From NCBI RefSeq assembly GCF_004028635.1, contig NZ_RQJW01000006.1, positions 558,001 to 622,000 on the forward strand: a DNA stretch of 64,000 bases, written 5' to 3'. Shown here in pieces: positions 33,985 through 42,822 of this stretch. The notes beneath the pieces are model-generated. The model searched no databases. It saw only the letters and a program-made list of their open reading frames with translations, and was not told where the DNA came from. The DNA comes from Streptomyces cyaneus. Lineage in GTDB: Bacteria > Actinomycetota > Actinomycetes > Streptomycetales > Streptomycetaceae. The position numbers were made by a program, and so were the translations under genes. Every line of letters begins with the position of its first letter. The stretch's first letter is position 1.

Positions 33985-34755
33985 ATGACGGCTCACACGG
34001 TGGAATACATCCGGTACCGCATTCCCGAGCAGAAATCGGCCGAGTTCCTGGCCGCCTACACCCGCGCCGCGGCCCAGCTGGCCGCGTCCGAGCACTGTGT
34101 CGACTACGAACTCGCCCGCTGCGAGGAGGACTTCGAGCACTACGTCCTGCGCATCACCTGGACCTCGACGCAGGACCACATCGAGGGCTTTCGCGAGTCG
34201 GAGCTGTTCCCCGACTTCCTCGCCGAGATCCGCCCGTACATCTCGCACATCGAGGAGATGCGCCACTACAAGCCGACGGCGGTGCGCGGCACGGGCGCCT
34301 CGGTGCCGACGCTGTACACCTGGGCGGGCGGCGCGGAGGCGTTCACCCGCCTGACGTCGGTCTTCTACGACAAGGTCCTCAAGGACGACCTCCTGGCCCC
34401 GCTGTTCGCGGACCTGGACCCGGCCCATGCGATGCACGTGGCGCTCTGGCTCGGCGAGGTCTTCGGCGGCCCACCCGCCTACTCCGAGACCCAGGGCGGC
34501 CACGGCCACATGGTCGCCAAGCACATGGGCCGGGGGATCACCGAGCCCCAGCGCCGCCGCTGGGTCAACCTCATCCAGGACGCGGCCGACGAGGCGGGCC
34601 TGCCGACGGACGCCGAGTTCCGCTCGGCGTTTCTGGCGTACGTGGAGTGGGGGACACGGCTGGCGGTGTACTTCTCGGGACCGGACGCGGTGCCGCCGGC
34701 GGAGCAGCCGGTGCCACGGTGGAACTGGGGGGCCGCGCCGCCGTACCGGGGATGA
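33985..34755 (+). CDS. Two-domain protein: ABM monooxygenase-like domain plus group II truncated haemoglobin
   Basis: A 256-residue fusion. Residues ~1-95 form an antibiotic-biosynthesis-monooxygenase (ABM) ferredoxin-like domain (VEYIRYRIPEQKSAEFLAAYTRAAAQL, EHYVLRITWTSTQDHIEGFRES). Residues ~105-240 are a truncated globin of the TrHbO type: FTRLTSVFYDKVLKDDLLAPLF (helices B-E), HAMHVALWLGEVFGGP (helix E) and GHGHMVAKHM with the proximal His. Such chimeras are known in Streptomyces and a few other actinobacteria; suggested roles are oxygen- or peroxide-linked oxidation. The ATG at 33985 lies 16 bp after the terminator hairpin with only GAGG 2 nt upstream, so translation initiation is unusual. 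Confidence 0.88.
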   Translation: MTAHTVEYIRYRIPEQKSAEFLAAYTRAAAQLAASEHCVDYELARCEEDFEHYVLRITWTSTQDHIEGFRESELFPDFLAEIRPYISHIEEMRHYKPTAVRGTGASVPTLYTWAGGAEAFTRLTSVFYDKVLKDDLLAPLFADLDPAHAMHVALWLGEVFGGPPAYSETQGGHGHMVAKHMGRGITEPQRRRWVNLIQDAADEAGLPTDAEFRSAFLAYVEWGTRLAVYFSGPDAVPPAEQPVPRWNWGAAPPYRG

Positions 34756-34896
34756 CGCTCAGCCTCACCCGGAGACGGTGCGGCTCGGGACCTCGCCGGC
34801 CTTCCGTTCTCAGCTGTTGCCACAGGTCGGCTGCGAAGCCCCGTTCCGCTCCGCCATCATGCTGGCAGTGGACCGGCATGCCGGCAGGGGGAGAGC

Positions 34897-36771
34897 GTGC
34901 GACACAAACGCCGGGCGCGGCTGGGGGCGGCGGCAGCCGGGGCCTTGGCGATGGTCACGGTCCTGCTGGGGCCGGTGACCAACTACGCGAGCGAGTCCGT
35001 GCCCGGCTGGGTGCGCAATCCCTGGGTGGCCTGGACGATCTTCGGCTCGCTCGCGCTCTCGGCCGTCCTCCTGGGGCTGTTGAGCAGGTATCTCGACGGA
35101 GAGGCGGCGCCGTCCGGACCCCTGACCCACGTGGAGGCGGCGACCACCGCCGGGCTGAGCTCCCTGCGGGCGCCGCATGTCGTCCCGGACCGGGTGCGCG
35201 GACGCGAACCGGAGCTGGAGCACCTCGCACGGCTGTTACGGGCCCCGGCGGGCCGGTTCGCGGTGCTGAGTGGAGTGGGCGGCATCGGCAAGACCACGGT
35301 GGCGGCGACCCTGTGCGCCGAGGCGAGGAACGCCGGTTACACCGTCTTCTGGGTCCACTGGCGAAACCAGGCCGACCTGGCGAAGCACCTCACACAGGTC
35401 GCGCTCGCCTGCGGTCTGCCGGTGAGCGCGCTGGAACGGGCCAACGCCGGTCACGAGAACCTGCCGGACGTCGTGTGGCAGCAGCTCGTCGTGGCGCACA
35501 AGTGGCTGTTGGTCATCGACGACGCCGACGAGACGGGGATGATCGGCCCGGGGTCGGAGAAGATACGGGACTATCGCGGCTGGATCCGTCCGGAGGGCGG
35601 CACAGCGCGGCCACGACGCCGTTTTCGGCGCCCCCGCCCCGGCCTCCTGCTCGTCACGAGCCGGGACACCAGTACGGACACCTGGGGGCCGTGTGCCGAG
35701 GTCGTACGCCTCGGGCCGCTGACCGTGCACGCGGCCGCGCAGGTTCTGCTGGACACCGCACCCAGGGCGGGGACGCTGCGCGAGGCCGAGGCGCTGGCCG
35801 CCCGGCTCGGCGGTCTGCCGCTGGCCCTGCGCTCGACCAGCGACTACCTCGCCAAGCCCACCAGCCGCTTCCAGACGTTCATGGCCTACCGCAGCGCCCT
35901 GATGGAGGACATGCGGTCGCTGCTGGGATCGGCCGACCCCAACGCGGCCGACCCGGAGGTGGCACGCCAGACGGTCCGCCACACCTGGGAACTCTCACTC
36001 GACCAACTGGGCAGCGAGGGGTACGCCCTGGCCCGCCCGCTGCTGCGGCTGCTGGCCCTGTTCGGCGAGGCGCCCATCCCCCTGTCGCTCATCACGACGG
36101 ACCTGCTGCAGACGGCCGTTCGGCAAACGGTGGACCAGGGCGCCCTGGACGCCGTACTCGCCGGCCTGAACCGGTACGGGCTCCTCGGCGTCCCGGACGC
36201 CCTGGCCACGCACAACGGCGCCCGGACGATCACCCTGGATCCCCTGGTCCGGCAGATCAACATCATCGCCCTGGCCGAGGAGTCGGCCGATCCCCTTCGC
36301 TGGCACTCAGCCGTCGCGCGGTCCCTGATGCAAGCCGTGGCCGACGTGCGGGCCACCGGCAGACCCGGGTGGGCGATGGCCCGTGTCCTCGCCCCGCACG
36401 CCCCGCTCCTGCTGGGTGGCCAGGACCCTCAACTGCCGATGCGCGACGCCCGCCGTACCGTGGAAGACCTCGGGGAAGTGCTGAAAGAGGCCGGTCTGAG
36501 TGCCGAGCGGCTCGCCCTGTGCCAGATCCAGCTCACCATCGACAACCGCCTGTTGGGCCCGGAGCATCCCGACACCCTCGGCAGCCGCGACCGCCTGGCC
36601 GGCGTACTGCTGGAACTCGCGGACTACCGCCAGGCCGTGGAACTCCACCGCGAATCCCTGCACATCCGCGAGCGCACCCTGGGTGCCGACCACCCCGACA
36701 CCCGCACCAGCCGCGCAAACCTGGAGTCGGCCGTCGCGGCCTTTCGACAGCGTCAGCCTCCGCTGCCGTAA
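34897..36771 (+). CDS. Membrane-anchored NB-ARC (STAND) NTPase with C-terminal TPRs
   Basis: A 624-residue STAND-class protein. Two N-terminal helices (about 10-30 and 45-66) tether it to the membrane. The NB-ARC domain spans ~100-420: GREPELEHLARLL, Walker A GVGGIGKTT (126-134), Walker B WLLVIDDADE, the RNBS-B-like LLLVTSRDTST and the GLPLAL motif. A winged-helix stretch follows, then two tetratricopeptide repeats of the 'LGPEHPDTLGSRDRLA' kind (~545-610). No catalytic or HTH effector domain is seen, so it is a switch or scaffold of unknown output. GGGGGAGAGC lies just before the GTG. Its 3' end overlaps the convergent VOC gene by 19 bp. Confidence 0.85.
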   Translation: MRHKRRARLGAAAAGALAMVTVLLGPVTNYASESVPGWVRNPWVAWTIFGSLALSAVLLGLLSRYLDGEAAPSGPLTHVEAATTAGLSSLRAPHVVPDRVRGREPELEHLARLLRAPAGRFAVLSGVGGIGKTTVAATLCAEARNAGYTVFWVHWRNQADLAKHLTQVALACGLPVSALERANAGHENLPDVVWQQLVVAHKWLLVIDDADETGMIGPGSEKIRDYRGWIRPEGGTARPRRRFRRPRPGLLLVTSRDTSTDTWGPCAEVVRLGPLTVHAAAQVLLDTAPRAGTLREAEALAARLGGLPLALRSTSDYLAKPTSRFQTFMAYRSALMEDMRSLLGSADPNAADPEVARQTVRHTWELSLDQLGSEGYALARPLLRLLALFGEAPIPLSLITTDLLQTAVRQTVDQGALDAVLAGLNRYGLLGVPDALATHNGARTITLDPLVRQINIIALAEESADPLRWHSAVARSLMQAVADVRATGRPGWAMARVLAPHAPLLLGGQDPQLPMRDARRTVEDLGEVLKEAGLSAERLALCQIQLTIDNRLLGPEHPDTLGSRDRLAGVLLELADYRQAVELHRESLHIRERTLGADHPDTRTSRANLESAVAAFRQRQPPLP

Positions 36772-37136
36772 GGCCTGGTCAGGATCTCCAGGTTGTGGCC
36801 GTTCGGGTCTTCGAAGTAGGTGCCGCGGCCGCCGTCGTTGTGGTTGATCTCGCCGGGGCGGCGGTGGCCGGGGTCGGCCCAGTGCGTCAGTCCGGCCTCG
36901 CGGATCCGGCCGAAGATCGTGTCGAAGTCGTCCTCCGACACCAGGAACGCGTAGTGCTGCGGCGCGATGCTGCCGGGCGAGTCCAGGTAGTCCAGGGTCA
37001 CACCGTTGGGGATCTCGACCGGGATGAACGGACCGTACTGCGGGCTGACCTCCAGGCCCAGGAGGTCGGCGAGGAACTGGGCCGACGCCTTCTTGTCGTG
37101 CGCGGCGACGATGGTGTGGTTGAGCTGGACGGACAT
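36753..37136 (-). CDS. VOC-family (glyoxalase/bleomycin-resistance fold) protein
   Basis: A 127-residue single VOC protein with two beta-alpha-beta-beta-beta modules: the first LNHTIVAAHDKKASAQFLADLLGLEV, the second HYAFLVSEDDFDTIFGRIREAGL ending RGTYFEDPNGHNLEILTRP. His in the first strand and Glu near the end are the usual metal ligands. Family members are glyoxalases, dioxygenases or drug-binding resistance proteins; the function here is open. GAGGCAGA lies upstream of the ATG at 37136. Confidence 0.88.
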   Translation of the reverse strand: MSVQLNHTIVAAHDKKASAQFLADLLGLEVSPQYGPFIPVEIPNGVTLDYLDSPGSIAPQHYAFLVSEDDFDTIFGRIREAGLTHWADPGHRRPGEINHNDGGRGTYFEDPNGHNLEILTRPYGSGG

Positions 37137-37459
37137 CGGGTCTGCCTCCTCGTGCACACGGTTCGGACGGGCTCCTGCCTTCACGCTAGTCAGGTCGGCC
37201 GCACGGCACATCGGTCTTAGGGAGGGGTGGCTCTGCTTCTGCGGTGCTCCGCCTCCAGCCGCTTCGTGCCCCGTCGGCGTCGGGCACGGGGCCGCCGTCG
37301 CGACGTGCTCGCGCTTGCGACCGGTGCCGTGAGTTTGCCGGGTGCCATGCGGCCGCTCTGCTTCGGGGCGCTGACCCTGCTCCTCGACGCGTCGTACGGC
37401 GACACGCTGAGGGCCCCGGAGCAGTGCGGCTCCGGGGCCCTCGGTCAGGGTGATCCGTA
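37137..37459. other. 323-bp intergenic stretch without a convincing gene
   Basis: It holds the upstream region of the VOC gene and, at its right, the terminator of the alcohol dehydrogenase gene. Short frames inside it are Arg-rich, lack an SD and have no recognisable domain. I see no RNA structure other than the terminator. Confidence 0.5.
37409..37442 (-). terminator. Intrinsic terminator of the alcohol dehydrogenase gene
   Basis: A 14-bp perfect stem GAGGGCCCCGGAGC (37409-37422) / GCTCCGGGGCCCTC (37429-37442) with an AGTGCG loop, 17 bp after the stop on the minus strand. Confidence 0.8.
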
Positions 37460-38500
37460 TCAGATCGTCGCCGTGTCGATCACGAAGCGGTACCGCACAT
37501 CGCTGGCGAGCACCCGCTCGTACGCCTCGTTGACCTGGTCCGCGTCGATCAGCTCGATTTCTGCCCCGATGCCGTGCCCGGCGCAGAAGTCCAGCATCTC
37601 CTGGGTCTCGGCGATACCGCCGATCATCGAGCCGGCGAGGGTCTTGTTGCCGCCGATGAGCGAGAACAGGTTCAGGGCGATGGGCTCCTCCGGGGCGCCC
37701 ACGTTCACCAGGGCGCCGCCCGTCCTGAGCAGGCTGAGGTAGGCGCCGAAGTCCAGCGGTGCCGACACCGTGGAGAGGATCAGGTCGAAGGAGCCGGCGA
37801 GCTCCTCGAAGGTCTTCGGGTCGCTGGTCGCGTAGTAGTGGTCGGCGCCCAGCTTCAGGCCGTCGTCCTTCTTGCGCAGCGACTGCGACAGGACCGTCAC
37901 CTCCGCGCCGAGCGCGTGCGCGATCTTGACGCCCATGTGGCCGAGACCGCCGAGGCCGATCACGGCGACCTTCTTGCCCGGACCCGCGCCCCAGTGCTTG
38001 AGCGGGGAGTACGTGGTGATGCCGGCGCACAGGAGCGGTGCGGCGACGTCCAGGGACAGGCCGTCGGGGATGCGGAGGACGAAGTTCTCGTCGACGACGA
38101 CTTTCTCGGAGTAGCCGCCGTAGGTGGGCTCACCGTCCTTGCCGACGGCGTTGTACGTGCCGACCGAGCCGCCGGTGCAGTGCTGCTCCAGGCCGGCCTT
38201 GCAGTTGTCGCACTCACGGCAGGAGTCGACCAGGCAGCCGACGCCCACGCGGTCACCGACCTTGTACTTCGTGACGCCCGGGCCGACCTCGGAGACGATG
38301 CCCGCGATCTCGTGGCCGGGGACCATCGGGAAGATCGCCTCGCCCCAGCCCTCCTGGGCCTGGTGGATGTCGGAGTGGCAGATGCCCGCGAACTTGATGT
38401 CGATCAGCACGTCGTGCTCGCGGACGGCACGGCGCTCGATGGTGGTGCGCTCCAGCGGAGCCTTGGCGGCGGGTGCGGCGTATGCGGCAACGGTGGTCAT
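37460..38500 (-). CDS. Zinc-dependent NAD(P) alcohol dehydrogenase (CAD/AdhC-like)
   Basis: A 346-residue medium-chain dehydrogenase. The catalytic-zinc ligands lie in GICHSDIHQA and GHEIAG; the structural zinc site has four Cys in CRECDNCKAGLEQHC; the cofactor fold is GLGGLGHMGVKIAHALG. The phrase FAGICHSDIHQAQEGWG and YNAVGKDGEPTYGGYSEKVVVDENFVLRIP identify the cinnamyl-alcohol-dehydrogenase-like/AdhC group, which prefers NADPH and reduces aldehydes. It is transcribed away from an XRE regulator 183 bp distant, which is a likely controller. Confidence 0.94.
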   Translation of the reverse strand: MTTVAAYAAPAAKAPLERTTIERRAVREHDVLIDIKFAGICHSDIHQAQEGWGEAIFPMVPGHEIAGIVSEVGPGVTKYKVGDRVGVGCLVDSCRECDNCKAGLEQHCTGGSVGTYNAVGKDGEPTYGGYSEKVVVDENFVLRIPDGLSLDVAAPLLCAGITTYSPLKHWGAGPGKKVAVIGLGGLGHMGVKIAHALGAEVTVLSQSLRKKDDGLKLGADHYYATSDPKTFEELAGSFDLILSTVSAPLDFGAYLSLLRTGGALVNVGAPEEPIALNLFSLIGGNKTLAGSMIGGIAETQEMLDFCAGHGIGAEIELIDADQVNEAYERVLASDVRYRFVIDTATI

Positions 38501-38683
38501 GCCGGGGTTCTCCTAGAGGGGTTGCGCGCCCGGCTGCCTTCTGACTTGCTGCTTCGGTCCGGGCACGGGATCCAGCCTGCTGGAACGCGGCGGAGTCACC
38601 CAGACCTCGGTTGTTCGTACGTTCACCGGTCCTACCACTGACGGGGTCAGGCTCGTGTGCGTACGACCGGGAATACTTGAGGC

Positions 38684-39652
38684 ATGGACGATAAGCCCGA
38701 ATCCACGACGGGGCCCGCCTCCGGCCCGGGCGTCGACCCCGGTGCCGGCCTGGACCGGCGCGCCGAGCTCAGCGAGTTTCTGCGCACCCGGCGTGCCCGG
38801 CTGAAGCCGGAGGACATCGGGCTGCCCGACTTCGGGCGGCACCGCCGGGTGCCGGGGCTGCGCCGCGAGGAGCTGGCGCAGGTGGCCGGGGTGTCCGTGG
38901 CGTACTACACACGCCTGGAGCAGGGCAACGGGCGCAACGTCTCGGCGGAGGTCCTGGACGCGATCGCGCGGGCACTGCGGCTGAGCGACGCCGAGCACGC
39001 GCACCTCACCCACCTCGCGAAGCCCAAGCAGCACAAGAAGAAGCAGGTCGCGCGGACGGAGCAGGTGCGGCCTGCGCTGCGGCAGCTGCTGGACTCGATC
39101 GACGGCGTGCCCGCGTACATCTCGGGTCGGCGCTCGGACATCCTCGCCTGGAACCGGATGGCGGCGGCGGTCTTCGGCGACTGGTCGGAGCTGCCGCCGC
39201 AGGAGCGGAACTGGGCGCGGCTGGTGTTCCTGCGGCCCGAGTACCGCGACCTGTTCGTGGAGTGGGACCAGAAGGCGTACGACATGGTCAGCTACCTCCG
39301 CATGGACGCGGGCTGCCACTCGGACGATCCGCTCCTGTCCGCCCTGGTCGGCGAACTCTCCGTCAAGAGCGAGGAGTTCCGCCGGCTGTGGGCCACCCAT
39401 GACGTCAAGGAGAAGAGCTACGGCGTCAAGCACCTGCGGCATCCGCTGGTGGGCGGGCTGACCTTGAACTTCGAGTCGTTCCGCCTGCCTGACGGCTCGG
39501 AACAGAGCCTGATCACGTACCACGCGGAGCCGGGGTCGCCGTCGGCGGAGGCGCTGCGGTTGCTGGCGAGCTGGGGCACCGACGCGACGAAGGCGGGGGT
39601 TGCCGGCACGACGGGTACGGGTACGACGGGTACGGGGACGTCGGCTCCGTAG
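38684..39652 (+). CDS. XRE-family regulator with MmyB-like ligand domain
   Basis: A 322-residue regulator. Residues ~25-105 contain the helix-turn-helix: LSEFLRTRRARLKPEDIGLP, then RRVPGLRREELAQVAGVSVAYYTRLEQGNG. Residues ~125-300 form the MmyB-like ligand-binding (PAS-like) domain: YISGRRSDILAWNRMAAAVFGDW, LVFLRPEYRDLFVEWD, GVKHLRHPLVGGLTLNFES. The C-terminus is a Thr/Gly tail (TTGTGTTGTGT) from a short DNA repeat. In Streptomyces such regulators usually control the adjacent divergent oxidoreductase gene, here the alcohol dehydrogenase, in response to a fatty-acid-like ligand (known for MmyB relatives; inferred here). Confidence 0.92.
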   Translation: MDDKPESTTGPASGPGVDPGAGLDRRAELSEFLRTRRARLKPEDIGLPDFGRHRRVPGLRREELAQVAGVSVAYYTRLEQGNGRNVSAEVLDAIARALRLSDAEHAHLTHLAKPKQHKKKQVARTEQVRPALRQLLDSIDGVPAYISGRRSDILAWNRMAAAVFGDWSELPPQERNWARLVFLRPEYRDLFVEWDQKAYDMVSYLRMDAGCHSDDPLLSALVGELSVKSEEFRRLWATHDVKEKSYGVKHLRHPLVGGLTLNFESFRLPDGSEQSLITYHAEPGSPSAEALRLLASWGTDATKAGVAGTTGTGTTGTGTSAP

Positions 39653-39682
39653 GTGTGGGGGCGCCCCCGTCCCTGGCTCCCG

Positions 39683-40615
39683 TCAGGTGCCGAACCTCCA
39701 CACGGCGCGAGCGCCTGGCCCGACGGTGAGGGTCGACCGGCCGATGCGTTCCTCGTGCCGGTACGGCACCGCCTGGTTCAGCGAGAACTCGACCTGACGC
39801 AGGCCCGCTCGGTCGCGTGCGACCGCGTCGAAGCGGATCGTCGTCCCGCCGCCCCGCGCCACGACCCCACCGCCCGCCACGTCCCGGACGCCGAACCCGC
39901 CGGCCCGCAGCAACGGCACCGTGGCGGCCAGGTCGCGTTCGGTCACCGCGAGGTGCACGGAGGTCACGTCACGCATCAGGTGCTCGCGGTAGCCGTCCGA
40001 CAGGTACCGCTCCCGGCCCACGTCCCCGGGAAAACCCGCCGGCTCGGTGTTGCTCCGCGGATCGGCGAAGTACTCCGGGAGGTACTCCATCCCCCAGGCA
40101 CCGAAGGCGTCGTACTGATCGGTGGTGAAAACGGCGTCGAACCACGGCACCGGCACCCCGTCACCGAAGTCACGAGTCTGACGGAACTCGATCGGCTCGG
40201 CGATCCCCTGCTCCCGCAGCCGCGCGATCACCGCGCTCAGATCACCGGCCCGCTCGGTCGAGACGCCCATCCCGGCTGCGCCGAGTGTGCCGTCCTGGCC
40301 GGGCAGATCGCCCACCCCGAACAGTTCGAGATACGTCTCCCGGCCCATCAGATACCGGCCGGTCCAGGTCTGTCCGCCGGACCCGGTCGTGGTGCGGACA
40401 TGGAAGTTCGCGAACTCCCGGAGATACGTGGAGTGTTCGATGGCGTCGGCGGTCTCCCGGTCGAGCACTCCGTAGGCGTGGTTGTAGAACAGCAGCTGCC
40501 GATCGGACTGCGCCGGGCCCTCCGCGGCCAGCGCCGTCCCCGTACCGGCCCCGAACGCGCCGGTCAGGGCTACGACGAGGGCCAAGAGCACCTGTAACGC
40601 TCTGCGAAGCGGCAT
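39683..40615 (-). CDS. Secreted protein with VOC-like repeats (possibly DUF5829)
   Basis: A 310-residue exported protein. The signal peptide (MPLRRALQVLLALVVALTGA, cleaved near residue 31) precedes a mature domain starting QLLFYNHAYGVLDRETADAI. The body has the look of two glyoxalase-like modules (FNHAYGVLD ... YLELFGVGDL ... VTSVHLAVTERDLAATVPLLRAGGF). I associate this with the DUF5829 family, but from memory only. The metal ligands of true glyoxalases are not evident. It is monocistronic, convergent with the XRE regulator. Confidence 0.7.
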   Translation of the reverse strand: MPLRRALQVLLALVVALTGAFGAGTGTALAAEGPAQSDRQLLFYNHAYGVLDRETADAIEHSTYLREFANFHVRTTTGSGGQTWTGRYLMGRETYLELFGVGDLPGQDGTLGAAGMGVSTERAGDLSAVIARLREQGIAEPIEFRQTRDFGDGVPVPWFDAVFTTDQYDAFGAWGMEYLPEYFADPRSNTEPAGFPGDVGRERYLSDGYREHLMRDVTSVHLAVTERDLAATVPLLRAGGFGVRDVAGGGVVARGGGTTIRFDAVARDRAGLRQVEFSLNQAVPYRHEERIGRSTLTVGPGARAVWRFGT

Positions 40616-40696
40616 GGGGAGGAGCCTAGGCCTGCGCGGCGCCTAATTCGCAGATGTTTTCGAAAGAGGTGGGAGGTGCTTCCGGTCGGGCGCGGC

Positions 40697-41197
40697 TCAG
40701 CGGCCGCGGCCCTCGACCGCCGAAGCGACGTCGTCCAGGTCCTTCGCGACCGCCTTGCTCACCGCCCGTGCGCCCACGCCGCCCAGGAGCTTGGCGAGCA
40801 GACGCGTGACACCGCCGGAGGGCGCGGCCGTGAACGTCATACGGACCGTCGTCGCCGACGGGCCGTCCGGCCGCAGCACCCACTCCGAGATGTAGTGGGT
40901 GCCGTGCGACTCGGCCTCCACCACATAGCGTTCGGGCGCTTCGCAGGCGGTCACCCACATCTCCTCGGTGGCTTCCTTGCCGAACATCCGACGGGTCTCC
41001 CGCCACCGCGTACCGACGCCGAAGACCCCCTCCGTGAGGACATCGACGCGCGTGACACCGCTGAGCACCTGCTCCATGCCCCGCAGGTCGGTCAGGGCCT
41101 CCCACAACGGCCCCTGACCTGCGGCGATGCGCCGTTCGACGACGACGCTTCTGCTGCTCGTGCCACCCGTGTCGCCCGTGTCACCCGTACCACCCAT
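40697..41197 (-). CDS. SRPBCC-fold (polyketide cyclase/START-like) protein
   Basis: A 166-residue protein of the START/Bet v1 fold: VVVERRIAAGQGPLWEALTDLRGMEQVLSGVTRVDVL, then GTRWRETRRMFGKEATEEMWV and VRMTFTAAPSG, ending in a long amphipathic helix. The first 15 residues are a Gly-Thr-Asp triplet run (GGTGDTGDTGG) coming from a short DNA repeat, so the true start may be downstream. The fold binds lipids or small hydrophobic molecules. No partner gene points to a substrate. Confidence 0.82.
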   Translation of the reverse strand: MGGTGDTGDTGGTSSRSVVVERRIAAGQGPLWEALTDLRGMEQVLSGVTRVDVLTEGVFGVGTRWRETRRMFGKEATEEMWVTACEAPERYVVEAESHGTHYISEWVLRPDGPSATTVRMTFTAAPSGGVTRLLAKLLGGVGARAVSKAVAKDLDDVASAVEGRGR

Positions 41198-41240
41198 GAC
41201 CCCATGAAAGCAGCAGGGTCCGACAGCCGCGCGACGTGAT

Positions 41241-42587
41241 TCACACCAGTTCGGGCTGCGGTTCCGGTTGCCGCGCTGCCACCGCCTTCGGTTCCCACGC
41301 TCTGGTGGTCCGCATGTAGCCCTGGATCACCGAGATCATCGCCAGAATGAGAAGTGGTCCGGACACCCACGGATGTGTGGCCATTTCCATCGGCAGATAG
41401 CGATACGACAGCAAGAGCGCGGCGAAGACGGTCACGCCGTAGGCGACCAGCTGGATTCCTGACCGATCCCAGCCGCGTTGGTGCGAGCGCAGGGCTGCCT
41501 CGATCGTGAGCACGAACACCACGCCGGCAATGAGATCCACGCCGTAGTGGTAGCCGAATCCCAGCGTGGCGCCGAGCGTGGAAATCAGCCAGAACGTGCC
41601 TGCGAAACGCAGAATGCGCGGGCCTTTGCGGGAATGAATGAAGATCGCGGTGGCCCATGCGGTGTGCAGGCTGGGCATGCAATTGCGGGGGGTGATCTGG
41701 TCGTACACCATCGCGTGCGGGGTATTGAGCGGTGGCGGCACGTCCGGCCACAGGTTGGCCAACGCCCAGTGCCCACCGCCGGTGCCGAAGGCGCCCGTGC
41801 CGTAAGCGAAGATCGGTCCCACCACCGGGAAGATCATGTAGATGCCCGGCCCGAGGAGGCCGATCAGCAAAAAGGTGCGCACCAGATGATGGCTCGGGAA
41901 GCGGCGCTCGGCAGCCACGTTCCGCAGCTGGTACAGCGCGATGACGACCGCGGCCACCGCGAGCTGAACGTAGACGAAGTCGAGAACATGGGGGCCGATC
42001 GGACCGGTGGCCCTGACGATCCGGCCCACCAGCCACGACGGGTTGCCCAGCGCGTGATCGGCGGTCGCCAGATACTGGTCGAGCACCGTCGGTCGGGTCT
42101 TCGCCGTGATGAGCAGCCAGGCGTCGCCCGTCTTACGGCCGGCCACCAGCAGCAGGCTCAGTCCGACGCCCTTCAGCAGCAGGATGCGTTCCCGGCCGGT
42201 GCGGCGCGTGACGGCGATGACCGCACAGCCCAGGATCACCCACAACGCGCCGTTGCCGAAGGGGTGGCCGTCGGTCGTCCTGATGTCGAACACCCACCGC
42301 ACCAGCACGAAGACGACATCGATACCGATCGCGGCACCGATCGCCATGAACCGCTGCCGCCAGGTGAGCACCACCATCATCAACGCCATGCTGGCGTACA
42401 GCAGAAATCCCGATTTGGGGGCGAATATCACCTCTCGGGCCTGACTGGTGATCGGCCCCGGTATGCCGTAATGGCGCGCGGCGATCTCCAGCGCGATGAG
42501 GAATCCCAGGGTCGCCACGCCGGCCGTGGCCCACAGGGCATGTCTGTGTCGTATTCGGGAAAATGCCCGCGATGATATAGGTATCAA
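41241..42587 (-). CDS. PAP2-superfamily membrane phosphatase/transferase
   Basis: A 448-residue polytopic protein with about 10-11 helices. The C-terminal half has the PAP2 motifs of the inositol-phosphorylceramide-synthase-like type: CMPSLHTAWATAIF (phosphatase motif C2 with catalytic His) and GFGYHYGVDLIAGVV (motif C3). It may dephosphorylate or transfer lipid phosphates. The listed start is a TTG in an AT-rich stretch with no SD (ATACCTATATCATCG follows it), and codon use in the first ~20 codons is unlike the neighbours. The body is also less G+C-rich than nearby genes, which hints at later acquisition. The start is uncertain. Confidence 0.8.
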   Translation of the reverse strand: MIPISSRAFSRIRHRHALWATAGVATLGFLIALEIAARHYGIPGPITSQAREVIFAPKSGFLLYASMALMMVVLTWRQRFMAIGAAIGIDVVFVLVRWVFDIRTTDGHPFGNGALWVILGCAVIAVTRRTGRERILLLKGVGLSLLLVAGRKTGDAWLLITAKTRPTVLDQYLATADHALGNPSWLVGRIVRATGPIGPHVLDFVYVQLAVAAVVIALYQLRNVAAERRFPSHHLVRTFLLIGLLGPGIYMIFPVVGPIFAYGTGAFGTGGGHWALANLWPDVPPPLNTPHAMVYDQITPRNCMPSLHTAWATAIFIHSRKGPRILRFAGTFWLISTLGATLGFGYHYGVDLIAGVVFVLTIEAALRSHQRGWDRSGIQLVAYGVTVFAALLLSYRYLPMEMATHPWVSGPLLILAMISVIQGYMRTTRAWEPKAVAARQPEPQPELV

Positions 42588-42748
42588 TTGTTTGGTCGAT
42601 TTGTTATGTATTGCCCGAATAGGTAACTTGTCGTGGTGAATTGCATGCTTTTTCGGTCAAGGGAGGGCGATGAGGGTGATCGTGGTGGGTTCGGTCATGC
42701 TATCGGTTTACTGTCAATAGTTCGGCGCCCCGTTATGGCCATAAAGAA
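42588..42748 (-). promoter_or_regulatory. AT-rich leader of the PAP2 gene
   Basis: About 160 bp with far lower G+C than the rest of the window. On the minus strand TTGACA occurs at 42712-42717, and a 14-codon frame MTEPTTITLIALP-stop runs from 42698 to 42657 between it and the TTG start. It could be a long 5' leader with a short upstream reading frame, or simply a horizontally acquired promoter region. No -10 box at correct spacing was found. Confidence 0.4.
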
Positions 42749-42792
42749 ACGGGGCCGCCTTTCCCTCGCGTTCGAGAGGAAGGCGGCCCCGT
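42749..42792 (-). terminator. Intrinsic terminator of msrA
   Basis: A 13-bp stem (ACGGGGCCGCCTT / AAGGCGGCCCCGT), extended by a partly paired upper part, about 30 bp after the msrA stop. On the minus strand it is followed by TTCTTTATGG. Confidence 0.75.
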
Positions 42793-42822
42793 ACGGTCAG
42801 CCGCTGTGAAGAGCCGGTCGGA

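Noticed and set aside
37217..37405. Small Arg-rich frame between the VOC and alcohol dehydrogenase genes
   Set aside because: No SD, no domain and composition typical of random high-GC frames.
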